A DNA stretch of 64,000 bases from Silurus meridionalis (lineage: Eukaryota > Chordata > Actinopteri > Siluriformes > Siluridae): contig NC_060890.1 of the NCBI RefSeq assembly GCF_014805685.1, positions 24,468,000-24,531,999 of the forward strand, in the 5' to 3' direction. The stretch's first letter is position 1. Each line of letters starts with the position of its first letter. The translations under genes and the position numbers were made by a program. Positions 1 to 13,500 of the stretch are shown in pieces. The notes under the pieces were generated by a model. It did not search any database and was not told the origin of the DNA. It was given only the letters and a program-made list of their open reading frames with translations.

Positions 1-2033
<2,033 letters not shown>

Positions 2034-2143
2034 AAAAAAACAAAACTAAAAAGCAACACACTATGAATCAACCTTTGAAGAAAATCGATCCGCAGCTGCT
2101 GATTGAAAAATGTCATAAAATTACACCAAAAAAATACCGACCT

Positions 2144-2167
2144 AATAAAGTGATTAGTTATAATAAA
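2144..2167 (+). terminator. Candidate polyadenylation signals of pepsin gene
   Basis: AATAAA occurs at 2144-2149 and again at 2162-2167, about 110-130 bp after the pepsin stop codon. This spacing is normal for a short 3' UTR. Which one is used cannot be told from sequence alone. Confidence 0.6.
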
Positions 2168-2590
2168 TACATTGTACTTGAGTTTTTATCTGTTTATTGT
2201 TTCTTGTTGTGGCTTTTCAAATCGGTTTAACCTGATAATTTCGACTGAATGAGTATTTAGCAAAGAAACATTATAATTCTACAGCTATGAGACAAAAAGC
2301 CAAAAAAACTTGAGCTTTCTCGGTCATGGCAGGAGGTCAGGTAGTTTATTAGTCATCTTTACATTGATTTTATTTATCTCATTACTTTATAAAGCATTTT
2401 CCATTTCAACTTCTGGAATTTGTCACAGTGTCCAGACTCACAACTCTCTAGCATTCCTATTTATCTCTTTTTAATTCATAGAGAAGAAGTTACCAAATAA
2501 TCGAGGATAAGTTTAGCCTTTTCCCTTTTTTACCAGGTATTAGTTTTAACACTTTTTAATGATCAACATTGAATATAAAAAGTTTAACTA

Positions 2591-3817
2591 CAACCCTAAT
2601 TCCAAAAAAGTTGTGACACTGTGTAAAATGTAAATAAAAACAGAATGCAATGACCAGGTTAGTAAGATGATTGGGCATAAATAGTGTATCTCAGAGAAGC
2701 AGAGTCTCTTTTAGAAGTAAAGTTGGGAAGAGTCTACAAATTCCAGAATAATGTTCCTCAGCATAAAAAAGCAAAACAGTCTCATCATTTGCAGGTCATA
2801 ACATAATCAAAAGTTTGAAAGAATCTGGAGAAATCTCTGTGCACAAGGGACAGGGTTGAAAATCAATATTGGATGCCAGTGATCTTCAGGCTCTCAGGCG
2901 GCACTGCATTTAAAACAGTCACGATTCTGTAATGGAAATCACTGAATGGGCTCATTAACACCTCAAGTAATCATTGGCTGTGATTTGCAGTGTCATGCAC
3001 AAATGCAGATTCAATCTTAATCATGCAAAGAAGAAGGCATGCGTGAACATGATCCAAAAACACCGCCATCCTGTCTGGGCCAAAGCTCATTTAAAATGTA
3101 CTGAGGCAAAGTGGAAAACTGTTCTGTGGACAGATGAATCAAAATTGTTTTTTTTCAACTTTGGACACCACATCCTGTGGACTGAGGAGATGAGGAACCA
3201 TCTGGCTTGTTATCAGCATTCTGTTCAAAAAGCCACATCTCTGATGGTATGGTTGTGCAGTAGTACCTGTGGAATGGGCAGCTTAAACTTATGGAACGGC
3301 TCCATCAATGTATATTTGTTCAAAACAATGCTGACTGCTTACTGCATCTATTAGAATAGCGTGACTTTGTAGTAGAAGAGTCTGGGTGCTGAACTGACCT
3401 GACTACAGTCTAGACCTTTCACTATTTGAAAGCATTTGGCACGTCATGAAACAAAAAACACAACAAAGGACACCCTGAACTGTTGAGCAGCTAGAATTCG
3501 GTATCAGACACATATGGGACAACATTCCCCTCTTAAAACTTCAGCAAATGGTCTCATTATTTCCCGGATGTATACGGACAGGAGACATGATGCAACACAA
3601 TGGTAAACATGGCTCTGTCATGGCTCTGTCATTTTTTGAGGTGTGTTGCAGCCATCAAATTCCAAATTCCGAATTATTTTTTTTAAACGGTATATATTCT
3701 CAGTTTAAATGATTTCTATGTTCTATTCTGAATTAAAAGCTGCTTTATGAGATTTGCAAAGTAGTGCATTCTGTTTTTATTTACAATTTAGACAGTGTTC
3801 TAATTTATTTTAGGTTG
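2591..3817 (+). mobile_element. Tc1-like DNA transposon, decayed
   Basis: The left TIR begins CAACCCTAATTCCAAAAAAG, with TA at 2589-2590. The right side retains TGCATTCTGTTTTTATTTAC and ends GGTTG before TA at 3818-3819. The size of about 1.23 kb is slightly below that of a full Tc1-like element. It lies downstream of the pepsin gene. The terminal repeat is widespread in teleosts. Confidence 0.85.
2640..3600 (+). pseudogene. Tc1-like transposase pseudogene
   Basis: Successive reading frames give transposase pieces: the HTH region (ESGEISVHKGQG near 2820), HAKKKACVNMIQKHRHPVWA, and WTDESKL with the first catalytic Asp (open frame 2974-3354). The segment that should carry the second Asp (QQDNA-type) is deleted around 3330, where the text jumps to the LTAYCIY region. 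Frameshifts and stops on both sides make it inactive. Confidence 0.8.
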
Positions 3818-4930
3818 TATTTAAAAATTCCTGTCAGCTATAGAGGCTAGTTCAAAGCATTGGTTGGTTAATGGATTTGCAGTTAGACATTTGTGAGTTG
3901 GTAGGTGAATAATGCATTGCTTGGTATATTACTGGATTTGCAGTTAAGTACGAGTGTTTGGGCGTGTGGGAGTTCAGGGGTTTAATGCATTGGCTGACAG
4001 GCCGAATTGATCTTTATTTAATAACTCATTTTTTTTTTTTTTTTTTTATTTTGTATGGAGCAAAACAAATACCGAATGTATGGTCAACTATTTGGAATTT
4101 TATTTTATTCTATTTGGAATAAATGATGAATACATTTGTATTTTTTTTAATGAACCAGATTTAATCTATGATTTATTTAAGGTTACATTTTACTCCAGTC
4201 AATTGCACAAAAAAAAAATTTCTCATGATTTTATCTATTTCTTCTTCTTCTTTTTTTTTTAATTATTGAAGTGTCCACATAGTTTAATAGTTTAAAAGTT
4301 TTTATAACCTAGACATCCTGGAACATCTCCTGGAACATGATGTTTCACACACGAGATGCTAAATTAACACATGCCAAACAAAATAATAATAATAGATAGA
4401 TAGATGTAAAATATAATAATGTGTTCTTTTACTTTATTTACAGATTTGTTTCTTTATATGAGCAAAAAATAAATGGCAGCCCAATTATGTAATTATCCAC
4501 ATGAACAATAACCCTAGATCGCACAACATGGACATACTGTAGTGTCCATTAGTGTATTTTGTGCTTCCATTAAAAAAAAAACATATCTTACATCATCCAA
4601 CCACTAGATAGTGCTCAAGCTGCACAGTCCATGATTCTACCTCTGTGAAGGTTTGAGCATGGGATTGAATAGAGAAAAAAATCTCCGGAGGTCTCTATAT
4701 TTGAATACGCTTTAGCACTTGCTGAGGTTAAAGGAAAGGAAAACGAGCGTCAGTCTCCAGGATGCCTGAGGTTTCTTTACGACTCTTGCTCATGCATGTA
4801 AAGAAGAGACGCATTTATATGGATTGTGGATACCTGACTATAAGACTGGTATGGGCTCGTTGAACAGCCTCCTCCCTTCTGAGATGTTTCACTAGATTTT
4901 AAAGTGTGCTTGTGGAGATTTGTGGAGACT
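3818..4930. other. AT-rich intergenic DNA, no gene seen
   Basis: Low-complexity T and A runs (4030-4048, 4141-4149, 4250-4260), a short GATA run near 4395, and no reading frame with protein-like content. Nothing identifiable. Confidence 0.5.
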
Positions 4931-4949
4931 TGTGGAGTCAGGTAATGAT

Positions 4950-5060
4950 GAAGGTCAAGTCAAGAAGCTTTTACTGTCATTTCAACCATATATGGGTGAC
5001 GCAGTACACAGTGAAATGAGACAACATTACTCCAGAACACTGCTGCAACATAAAACAACA
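4950..5060 (-). mobile_element. LINE 3' region (Rex1/L2-like), antisense
   Basis: GTCAAGTCAAGAAGCTTTTA, then TGTCATTTCAACCATATATG and GTACACAGTGAAATGAGACA, form the well-known teleost sequence at the 3' end of a non-LTR retrotransposon, seen here in antisense. It runs directly into the 20 bp minisatellite and pairs with the RT fragment at 6665-7180. Confidence 0.65.
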
Positions 5061-6664
5061 TAGAGCTACATAACAGAACAAAGAGCTACACAACACAACA
5101 TAGAGCTACATAACAACACAGAGATACATAACAGAACATAGAGCTACATAGAGCTACATAACACAACATAAAGCTACATAACAGAACACAGAGCTACATA
5201 ACAGAACACAGAGCTACATAACAGAACATAGAGCTACATAACAGAACACAGAGCTACATAACACAAGATCGAGCTACATATCAGAACACATAGCTACATA
5301 ACACAACACAGAGCTACATAACAGAACATACAGCTACATAACAGAACATACAGCTACACAACACAACACACAGCTACATAACACAACACAGAGCTACATA
5401 ACACAACATAGAGCTACATAGAGCTACATAACAGAACATACATCTACATAACACAACACAGAGCTACATAACAGAACATAGAGCTACATAACACAACATA
5501 GAGCTACATAACAGAACACACAGCTACATAACACAACACAGAGCTACATAACAGAACACACAGCTACATAACACAAGATAGAGATACATAACAGAACACA
5601 GAGCTACAAACCACAAGATAGAGCTACATAACAGAACACATAGCTACATAACACAACACAGACCTACATAACAGAACACAGAGCTACATAACACAACAGA
5701 GCTACATAACAGAACACAGAGCTACATAACAGAACACAGAGCTACATAACACAACACAGAGCTACATAACAGAACACATAGATAGATAACACAACACAGA
5801 CCTACATAACAGAACACAGAGCTACATAACACAACACACAGCTACATAGCAGAACACACAGCTACATAACACAACACAGAGCTACATAACACAACATAGC
5901 GCTACATAACAGAACACAGAGCTACATAACACAACACAGAGCTACATAACAGAACACAGAGCTACATAACAGAACACACAGCTACATAACACAACATAGA
6001 TATACATAACACAACATAGAGATACATAACAGATCACATAGCTAAATAACAGAACACAGAGCTACATAACACAACACAGAGCTACATAACAGAACACATA
6101 GCTACAAAACAGAACACAGAGCTATATAACAGAACACAGCTACATAACACAACATAGAGCTACATAACACAACACAGAGCTACATAACAGAACACAGAGC
6201 TACATAACAACACAGAGCTACATAACACAACACAGAGCTACATAACAGAACACAAAGCTACATAACATAACACAGAGCTACATAACAGAACACACAGCTA
6301 CATAACACAACACAGAGCTACATAACACAACATAGAGCTACATAACAGAACACACAGCTACATAACACAACACAGAGCTACATAACACAACACAGAGCTA
6401 CATAACAGAACACAGAGCTACATAACACAACACAGAGCTACATAACACAACACAGAGCTACATAACAGAACACAGAGCTACATAACACAACATAGAGCTA
6501 CATAACACAACACAGAGCTACATAACACAACACAGAGCTACATAACACAACATAGAGCTACATTACACAACACAGAGCTACATAACAGAACACAGAGCTA
6601 CATAACAGAACACACAGCTACATAACACAACACAGAGCTACATAACAGAACACATAGCTACATA
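5045..6664. repeat. Minisatellite, 20 bp unit, about 80 copies
   Basis: The unit ACAGAACACAGAGCTACATA alternates with ACACAACACAGAGCTACATA, so parts of the array have a 40 bp dimer register. About 1.6 kb long with single-base variants, a few 18 bp or otherwise shortened units, and occasional doubled 10 bp halves (near 5150 and 5415). It is bounded on both sides by LINE sequence and appears to have expanded from a GAGCTACATAAC motif inside the LINE 3' region. Confidence 0.95.
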
Positions 6665-7180
6665 GTTTGTGATTCAAGATGGTGCAGTTCCCAAACCAGC
6701 TAGTGATGCAGCTGCTCAGGATGCTCTTGATGTTCCCTCTGTAGAACATGGTCAGGATCAGGGGAGGGAGATAAGCTTTCTCAGCCTTCTCAGGTAGAAG
6801 AGTCGCTGCTGGGCTTTCTTAGTGATGGAGCTGGTGTTGAGTGACCAGGTGAATTCTCCACCAGATGAACATCAAGGAATTTAGGATCCATCGATGATCA
6901 GTGGAGAATGGCTGCTCTGTGCTCTCTTAAAATCAACAACCATCTTTTTAGTTTTGTCAATGTGACTGTAGTCAAATGTCAGTGAAGACACCTGCTAGCT
7001 GCTCTGCACAGTCCCTGAGCATGTCTTCTGGTCCAGTAGATGTCCGTTGGTTAACTGGTCGTTTGGAGGAGGGGTGGTCTTCCTTGCCGCCATGTTGTTC
7101 TGCACCTCAAACCGGCCGTAGAAGTCATTGAGCTTATCTGGGAGGGAGGCGTCATGGAGGCGAGTAGGCCTGAGTTGCAG
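6665..7180 (-). pseudogene. LINE reverse transcriptase fragment (Rex1/L2-like), antisense
   Basis: The + strand text is the complement of a fish non-LTR retrotransposon ORF2. Characteristic blocks are GTGCAGTTCCCAAACCAGC, TGATGCAGCTGCTCAGGATG, TCTCAGCCTTCTCAGGTAGA, CTGCTGGGCTTTCTTAGTGA and AAGTCATTGAGCTTATCTGG. Internal segments are missing between about 6950 and 7010, where the text jumps to the CCTGCTAGCTGCTCTGCACA block. It is broken by stops and deletions and not functional. Confidence 0.75.
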
Positions 7181-7189
7181 TCAGTTTAC

Positions 7190-7247
7190 ACATTCTTGAG
7201 TTCAATATGGTTAAGATCAGAGCGCTATAGCAGGAGATCTTCCACTA

Positions 7248-7251
<4 letters not shown>
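7190..7251 (-). repeat. Fragment of the short Tc1-like family
   Basis: TTCAATATGGTTAAGATCAG followed by CTATAGCAGGAGATCTTCCA equals the reverse of the central part of the Tc1-like family seen at 23.1 and 39.5 kb. It abuts the TC repeat. Confidence 0.55.

Positions 7252-7300
<49 letters not shown>
7252..7300. repeat. (TC)n microsatellite
   Basis: About 49 bp of uninterrupted TC dinucleotides. Confidence 0.98.
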
Positions 7301-7304
<4 letters not shown>

Positions 7305-7499
7305 ATGTAAGAACAGCGAGCCAGAGGACAAAAGAGTGACGTAACAGTCTGTCCTGTCTGTCCCTACATCACCTTGTATCTTTCTGGCCTTATAGAATTT
7401 ATATGTTATACAATTGTCCATACTGCATCCCCTTTTCAGCAAAGTAAGTGTTCTGGTGTTTTTTCTATTTCCAAATCCAATATTCGTATAAGCATTATT

Positions 7500-7730
7500 T
7501 CACATTATCTGTGTAAAGCTGCTTTGAGACAATGTCCATTGTTAAAAGTGCTATACAAATGAATTGAATTAAGGATAAGTTTCTCTCAAGGTTTCTTACT
7601 CATTTATCTAAGAGTTTTTTCCTTGCCACAGTCGCCCCAGGCTGCTCATCAGGGATAAGTACACATTATTCACTTTAATTCTAAAGTTCTGTAAAGCTGC
7701 TTTGAGACAATGTCAATTGTGATGTAAAGT
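7500..7730 (+). repeat. Interspersed fish repeat with GCTGCTTTGAGACAATGT tail, two copies
   Basis: AAAGCTGCTTTGAGACAATG occurs at about 7515 and 7693. The first is followed by AAAAGTGCTATACAAATGAA and a GAATTGAATT tail. Between them is the companion block TCTCAAGGTTTCTTACTCAT / TTTTTTCCTTGCCACAGTCG. The family recurs at 56.4-56.6 and 63.2-63.6 kb. It looks like the 3' end of a retroposon. Confidence 0.65.
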
Positions 7731-7739
7731 ATTGTGACA

Positions 7740-8060
7740 CCCACCTTGTCTAGACATATAAATCTTTTCCACACAATTGAATAAGACGTCAATGAAAGTG
7801 GATGAATGAAATGTGCTTTACATGGTTTAGAGTGGAAGATCTTCTAATATAGAGCTATGAACCATATTGAACACTATTGGGATAAATGTGAACACTGACC
7901 AGGCCTCCTCACCTCCTCACCTACATCAGCACCTGACACCTACACCAGACACCGTTGTGGCTCAATTATCAAAAATCTCCACAAAATTTAATGAAACATC
8001 CTCCCAGAAAAGTGGAGGATTAAATGTGGAATAGGATCTTCAAAGAGCACACGCCAAACT
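7740..8060 (+). mobile_element. Short Tc1-like element, forward copy, truncated
   Basis: Matches the family in the blocks GAGTGGAAGATCTTCTAATA, GGCCTCCTCACCTCCTCACC, AAATCTCCACAAAATTTAAT and CATCCTCCCAGAAAAGTGGA. The right end is lost into a GGAT/GATA microsatellite. Possible CA/TA boundaries are obscured. Confidence 0.6.
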
Positions 8061-8061
8061 T

Positions 8062-8116
8062 ATGGATGGATGGATGGATGGATGGATGGATGGATGGATG
8101 GATGGATGGATGGATG

Positions 8117-8183
<67 letters not shown>
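8062..8183. repeat. (GGAT)n-(GATA)n compound microsatellite
   Basis: About 55 bp of GGAT units followed by about 65 bp of GATA units, with a sharp switch at about 8117. Confidence 0.97.
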
Positions 8184-8309
8184 TTTTCTAAAAAATCTTC
8201 AAACAAAACCACATAATGTCCATGTGAAAGAAGTTTGTTTGAAATCTTTGCAAATTTCTTTAAAAAAAAAACAAAAAAAGTCACATGTACATAAGTGAGT
8301 TGATTATGA

Positions 8310-8740
8310 GTGATCAGGGGCGACGGTTTATCTTCCAGCAGGACAACGACCCCAAGCGCACAGCCAACATAATAAAGAAGTGGCTATGGGACGACTCTGT
8401 GAATGTCCTTGAGTCCAGACTTGAACTCGATTAAACATCTCTGTAGATCTGAAAATGGCTGTGCACTGATTCTCCCCATCCAACCTGATGGAGCTTGAGA
8501 GATTCTGCAAAGAAGAATTGGAGAAACTGCCCACAAAATATCAAGCTAAAAAAAAAAGACTTGAGGCTGTAATTGGTGCCAAAGGAACTTCAACAAAGTA
8601 TTGAGCAAAGACTGTAAATACTTATGTACATGTACTTTTTTATTACATTTTCAAAATAATTTCTTTTACATTGTTATTATGGAGTACTGTTTGTAGAATT
8701 TTGGAAAAAATAATACATTTAATCAAATTATGGAATAAGA
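8310..8740 (+). mobile_element. Tc1-like transposon, 3' part
   Basis: TTCCAGCAGGACAACGACCC encodes the QQDNDPK motif with the second catalytic Asp of Tc1 transposases. It is followed by a frameshifted HLWR-like block near 8435 and a typical 3' flank (TACTTATGTACATGTACTTT, TTTTATTACATTTTCAAAAT). The 5' half is absent. Frameshifted and inactive. Confidence 0.75.
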
Positions 8741-8757
8741 CGCACTAGATGCACTGT

Positions 8758-8989
8758 AGACGGACGGACGGACGGACGGACGGACAGACAGACAGATAGT
8801 CAGACAAATAGACAGACAAAAAAAGTGTCAGACAGACAGACAGTTAAAGTGTCAGACAGACAGACCGACCGACCGACTGATCGATCGATCGATAGATAGA
8901 CAAATAAAGTGTCAGACAGACAGACAGACAGACAGACAAATAACGTGTCAGACAGACAGACAGACAGACAGACAGATAAAGTGTCAGAC

Positions 8990-9069
<80 letters not shown>

Positions 9070-9112
9070 GGATGGATAGATAGACGGATGGACAGACAAA
9101 CAGACAAAAATG
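8758..9112. repeat. Complex tetranucleotide array (GACG/GACA/GATA)
   Basis: About 355 bp of GACG, GACA, GACC, GATC and GATA units in blocks separated by AAAGTGTCA or AACGTGTCA spacers that recur at about 8822, 8846, 8906, 8942 and 8979. The long GATA block is 8991-9068. Open frames rich in the YLSI and CLSV patterns on the - strand are repeat artefacts. Confidence 0.95.
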
Positions 9113-9119
9113 TCATGAA

Positions 9120-9540
9120 ATAAGACCACCACTGTATCTAATACTGTCTGCCTTCCACAGATAATAAATTACCATTGCAATGTACAGCCTCCAATTAAAG
9201 GTGTCCTCTATGTTCATCTAAACTCCATTATCCTCTCTCATCTCAGCACCACCTGGTGTAGAGGAGACAAACTCCTCAGTACTCATTTGCATGGATCAAA
9301 ACCCAAAACACTCTGTAAACCGTTTGATCCTCTACATCCAGACTTGTTTTTTTTCCATCGCTGTCCTCTTCTCAGGCGTATGCGTCCTCTCCTGACCTGC
9401 TCGAGGGGACATGGGGATTCGTGAGTAGAGGTGGGGGCTCTTATGTAAAGCTTTTTTTGTGTTCCATGTTTACCTTTTTAAATGAGGAACTGAGTGTCAG
9501 AGAGTGACAAGTGCTGTCAAAGGCAATTCATTTTGTTTAC
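9120..9540. other. Unique non-coding DNA, no gene seen
   Basis: No repeat family or coding signal is recognised in this stretch. Open frames here are shorter than 60 codons. Confidence 0.4.
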
Positions 9541-9553
9541 CAATGTGACCGAA

Positions 9554-9630
9554 TGGGAGGGAGGAAAAGAGAGAGGGAGGGAGGAAAAGAGAGAGGGAGG
9601 GAGGAAAAGAGAGAGGGAGGGAGGAAAGGT
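9554..9630. repeat. Minisatellite, 20 bp purine unit, about 4 copies
   Basis: GGGAGGGAGGAAAAGAGAGA is repeated nearly exactly. The strand is all purine. Confidence 0.95.
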
Positions 9631-9865
9631 TTCAACACAACTCTTTCAGTGGCTTTCATTTACTGTTTACATATAAAGCAAAAAAAAAATAAAAAAATCA
9701 GACCAAATACATTTATTTAAGTAAAAAAAAAAATATTTTATATATATATATATATGTATCATTATAAGGACAAAATAAGGTCATTTGAATTTTGATGGCT
9801 GCGTCATATAGACGTCTAGACATCACAACTTGGCCCTTGTCTAACTCACTCTAATCCTCACACTT

Positions 9866-10020
9866 GTACATTTTTCCTGTTTCTAACATCAACATTGAGG
9901 ACAAAATGTTCACCTGCTGCCTAATAAATAAATCCACCCACTAGCAGGTGCCATGATGAAGAGATAATCAGTGTTCTTCACTTTACCACTCAGAATGTTA
10001 TAACCTAATAATGTTGTGGT
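9866..10020 (-). mobile_element. Tc1-type end fragment, same family as 497-1037
   Basis: Shares TTTTTCCTGTTTCTAACATC, TTGAGGACAAAATGTTCACC and TGCCTAATAAATAAATCCA with the interior of the 497-1037 element. The last part, AGAATGTTATAACCTAATAA, resembles a decayed TIR. Confidence 0.6.
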
Positions 10021-10283
10021 GAGTGTTTATTATACAGAAACGAATAAACCTGAACATAGTCAATAAGTGTTTTATGAATATTAGTGCACATGGTGAATCC
10101 CTTAAAGGGGTGTTTCAGAATGTTTAAAAGTGTTTCCAGTCTTGCTGTAATGCTGTAAGTGTGAAAATCCAATAAAATAAGTAGATCGATAAATTTCTAA
10201 TAATATCTAATAAAATATCCAAACCCCAAAGTCCAGCGAGAGGTGGCAATAACAGACGAGGGAGTCCATGATATAAATTTAGT

Positions 10284-10294
10284 CACATATTTAT
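10284..10294 (-). terminator. Possible distal poly(A) signal on the thra strand
   Basis: The - strand reads ATGTAATAAATATG here, one of several AATAAA motifs downstream of thra. It is about 11 kb past the thra stop. If thra has a long 3' UTR this is a candidate end. There is no direct evidence that it is used. Confidence 0.2.
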
Positions 10295-10655
10295 TACATA
10301 AATATATAGTAAAATAGACCAGCGACAATTACCATAAAAATATCTTCCTTTTAAAATCCTGACCATAAAACAAAAAATAAACAAAAAAAAAAAAAAAAAA
10401 AAAAAAGATCGGAGAAGAAAATCACACATTGACAAATACAAACACGCTGATTGTCTGGACCTGTTCGAAACAGCCCACCACAAAAAACCTGACATCACAC
10501 CACCCACTGGACTCATATTGGAGGGGGTGGGTAAGTGGGCGGGGTGGACACAGGGGGCGGGGTCAAGGATGCTGGTAGTGGAGGTGATGGACGTCGGGAG
10601 GGAGCGGGTGGTGTGAGAGGAGATCACAGTAAATATTCGGAGGTGTTGTGTTTTT

Positions 10656-10691
<36 letters not shown>

Positions 10692-11654
10692 ACCCAGCGC
10701 TTGCCTTGCATATAGATGTCCTGCGTGATGCCTCACTGCATATCTGTTCTTCATGAAAAATACTGTTACCGGACGGTTGGATCTCAGCACATGATGGCGT
10801 GTTTCGACCCAAGATTTCACACGGTGTGATGGCTGTGTCCTATTTTTTTTTTTTTTTTATGCGCCCTTAATCATATAATATCATATCACAGTTCACTGGG
10901 ACCTCCATTCCCAAATGCTTTTCATTAGAGAGAAATCTAAAATAATCATTCCAGATGAATCACCTACGAGCTGACCCCTGACCTGAGCCCTGCGATAGGT
11001 CAGGACCCCTGAGTGACTGTGAAGGACGCGCCCTTCGTTTCCCAGCCGCCTCAGCGATCACAGTGAAACTTGGGATTAAGGAGTGAAGAAAAGAAGAAAA
11101 AAGAGAAGTAAAAAAAAAAAAATAAATCAGCAGTAGTAGGAGACATATTAGTCGAAGTAGTGATGGTACTTAGAATGTTATAAAAAAGAAAAAAAAAGAA
11201 AAAAAAAATCGATTCGTTGTTCGATGCTGGTACATCGGAAATCCGTAAAACACACCAGTTACAAACACGTAAGAGTTCAAAAGTCCCGAAGACGTAAAGA
11301 CCTGGATAAAACACGTAGCGTTAGAAGAAACCTGGGAAAAGTTTTACGGAAGAGGTTTTATGTGTAAATACGTGGGGTATATACACCGCCTCAGCCTCGC
11401 TTCTGTGGATTTCAGACGTGGTCACGAAACACGTTTTACTCCATTGAATCTTTTTTGTACGGCTGAAAGCGGGAAAGCATGCTCAGTGCTACAAAGTTTG
11501 CGGATTCCTACAACGTGAAGTTCACACAATGCAAGATGAAAGTTTGTGGGGTCGCTGCGTATACGGTCATGTCCAATTCCCGCCCATTTTCGAGACGGAA
11601 AAAAATTTGCATAATGAAAGGCGGAAAAGAAGAAAATTGCCAGAGGGAACAAAA

Positions 11655-11832
11655 TCAGTGCTTAGTGGTTAAGATGTCGGACTTCTCAGAAGGTCGTCTG
11701 TTCAAATCCCACCACCACTTGGTCCACTGTTGGGTCTTTAAGCAAGACCCTTAACCCTCACCTGCTCAGTCGTATGAATAAAATGATTTCTCTGGATAAG
11801 TGCGTCTGCCGTATGGCATAAATGTAAATGAC
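11655..11832 (+). repeat. tRNA-derived SINE, near full length
   Basis: The A-box-like CTTAGTGGTTAAGATGTCGG and B-box-like GTTCAAATCCCACC are followed by CCACTGTTGGGTCTTTAAGC, AAGACCCTTAACCCTCACCT, CTGGATAAGTGCGTCTGCC and an ATAAATGTAAATG tail. This order matches the other copies of this SINE in the window. Confidence 0.75.
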
Positions 11833-12529
11833 TCAGGAATCATCTTGGGTTTGTTTTTTTTCCGGATGTGTGCCGTGGAATTCAACGTGCAAAAGTCGAA
11901 ACTTTTTCCAACACAGAGTTTACAGACTGTCTATCGGATGCCAAACAGAGAAGTGCAGACGATCACGCTTTCAGCCCAAACGCATGAGAAAGGAAAAGAG
12001 TAAGAGAAGAAGGAGAAGAAGCAGAAAGCAGGGGTTCTCAGCACCCTCCGAGGCCGTGAGATCGAACCTGAGCGAGTGCGATTAGGAAGCTTCGAAACCT
12101 GACACAAACGTTGCATAAAGGTTTCTAGCGAAAGCGTTACGATTCCTCAACACCCGATTCTCACGCAAATTCTTTTCGAAAATATAATAATCTTATAACA
12201 TAAACAAGTTCTTGCATCTGTACATTCCTGGCTGTCTGGGCGTGGTTTTTATCACTCACTTCTATCCAATGATAGAAATGAAAATACAAAATTGCATCTG
12301 GATGAAGGGTTCAGCAGCTGATTCTGATCTTTATTGGAGAAATTTGGTATCATTTGCTCCATGAATGCTTTCATGAGAGTCCAAGCTGGTCTGCTCTGAT
12401 AACAATCCTCCAGAGAGTCGAGTACGGGAGTCAAAATGTAGCTAGCAAACGTCTCCTGAATCTAAACTTTGGTTCTTTAACTCCTATAAGGACACAGAAA
12501 ACATCGACACAATGGCACTCCACCGAGAC

Positions 12530-13500
12530 AGAGGGAGCGAGAGATGGAGAGAGAGATGGAGAGAAACGGGGTGAGAAAGACAGAGTGAGAAAGTCATAGT
12601 GAAAAAGACAATAAGATAAAGAATAAATCGCTAAATTGAGAGGCTGAGCAAGAGATGGAATGAGAGAAATAGTGTGAGAAAGTGAAAAAGAGAGGAAAAA
12701 GATAGAGAAAGAGACAGAGTGAGAGAAATTCTGATAGAATTAAAGAGAAAATAAGAAAAAGGTGATGGAGTGGGAGAAATAGATAGCAGAAGAGGGATGG
12801 AGAGATTGAGTGAGACAAATTGAGAGATACTGAGAGAAACAGAGACAAAGTGAGAAAAAGAACGATGGAGTGAATAAGTCAGAGAGAAAGAGAGAAATAC
12901 AGATTTGAAATACTGAGTGAAAAAGAGTGAGCACAATAGATAGAGCGTGATAGAGAAAGCGATAGAGTGAACAGAAATGAGAGCAATAGAGTGAGAGAAA
13001 GAGAGATAGAGTGAGAGAAAGCGAGAGAGAGCAGGAGAGATAGAGAGATGGAGTAAGAGAATGAGAGAGAGAAAGCAGGAGAGATATAGAGATAGAGTGA
13101 GATATTGAGAGATAGAGTGAGAAAGAGAGATAGAGTGAGAGAAAGCGAGAGAGCAGGAGAGAGATAGAGAGATGGAGTAAGAGAATGAGAGAGAAAGCAG
13201 GAGAGATATAGAGATAGAGTGAGATATTGAGAGATAGAGTGAGAGAAGAGAGATAGAGCAGAAGAGAGATGGAGTGAGAGAATGAGAGAGAAAGCAGGAG
13301 AGATATAGAGAGAGTGAGATATTAAGAGATAGAGTGAGAGAAAGAGAGATAGAGCAGAAGAGAGATGGAGTGAGAGAATGAGAGAGAGATTGAGAGAATG
13401 AGAGATAGAGGAGAAGAGAGAGAGATACAGTATAGTGAGCCAAAATGAGAGAGATGGAGTGAGGGATAGAGCAGAAGTGAGATAGATAGAGAGAATTTCT
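12530..13500. repeat. Long polypurine tract (GA-rich minisatellite)
   Basis: Nearly 1 kb in which the + strand is almost all A and G, built of degenerate GAGAGAAAGAGAGATAGAGT units. A longer repeated block of roughly 110-120 bp (GAAAGCAGGAGAGATATAGA) occurs at about 13072, 13193 and 13290. The large open frames on the - strand, rich in the SLSLSHSIS pattern, are artefacts of this tract. Confidence 0.95.

Larger units (their letters stand above)
10030..12520. other. Unique non-coding DNA between pepsin and thra
   Basis: Contains A and T runs (10383-10407, 10842-10858, 11111-11122), a GT run (10659-10688) and a SINE at 11655-11832. No spliced or continuous gene is recognised on either strand. 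Open frames here are composed of repeats. Part of this may be distal 3' UTR or flank of thra. Confidence 0.4.

Noticed and set aside
5045..6664. CRISPR-like regularly spaced repeat
   Set aside because: The repeats are contiguous 20 bp units without unique spacers, in a vertebrate genome; it is a minisatellite.
11655..11832. Functional tRNA gene
   Set aside because: A- and B-box-like motifs are present, but no cloverleaf or anticodon arm can be formed and the 3' part is a SINE body with tail.
12631..13443. 270-codon open frame on - strand
   Set aside because: It translates the polypurine minisatellite (SLSLSHSIS); overlapping frames on the same strand are equally open.
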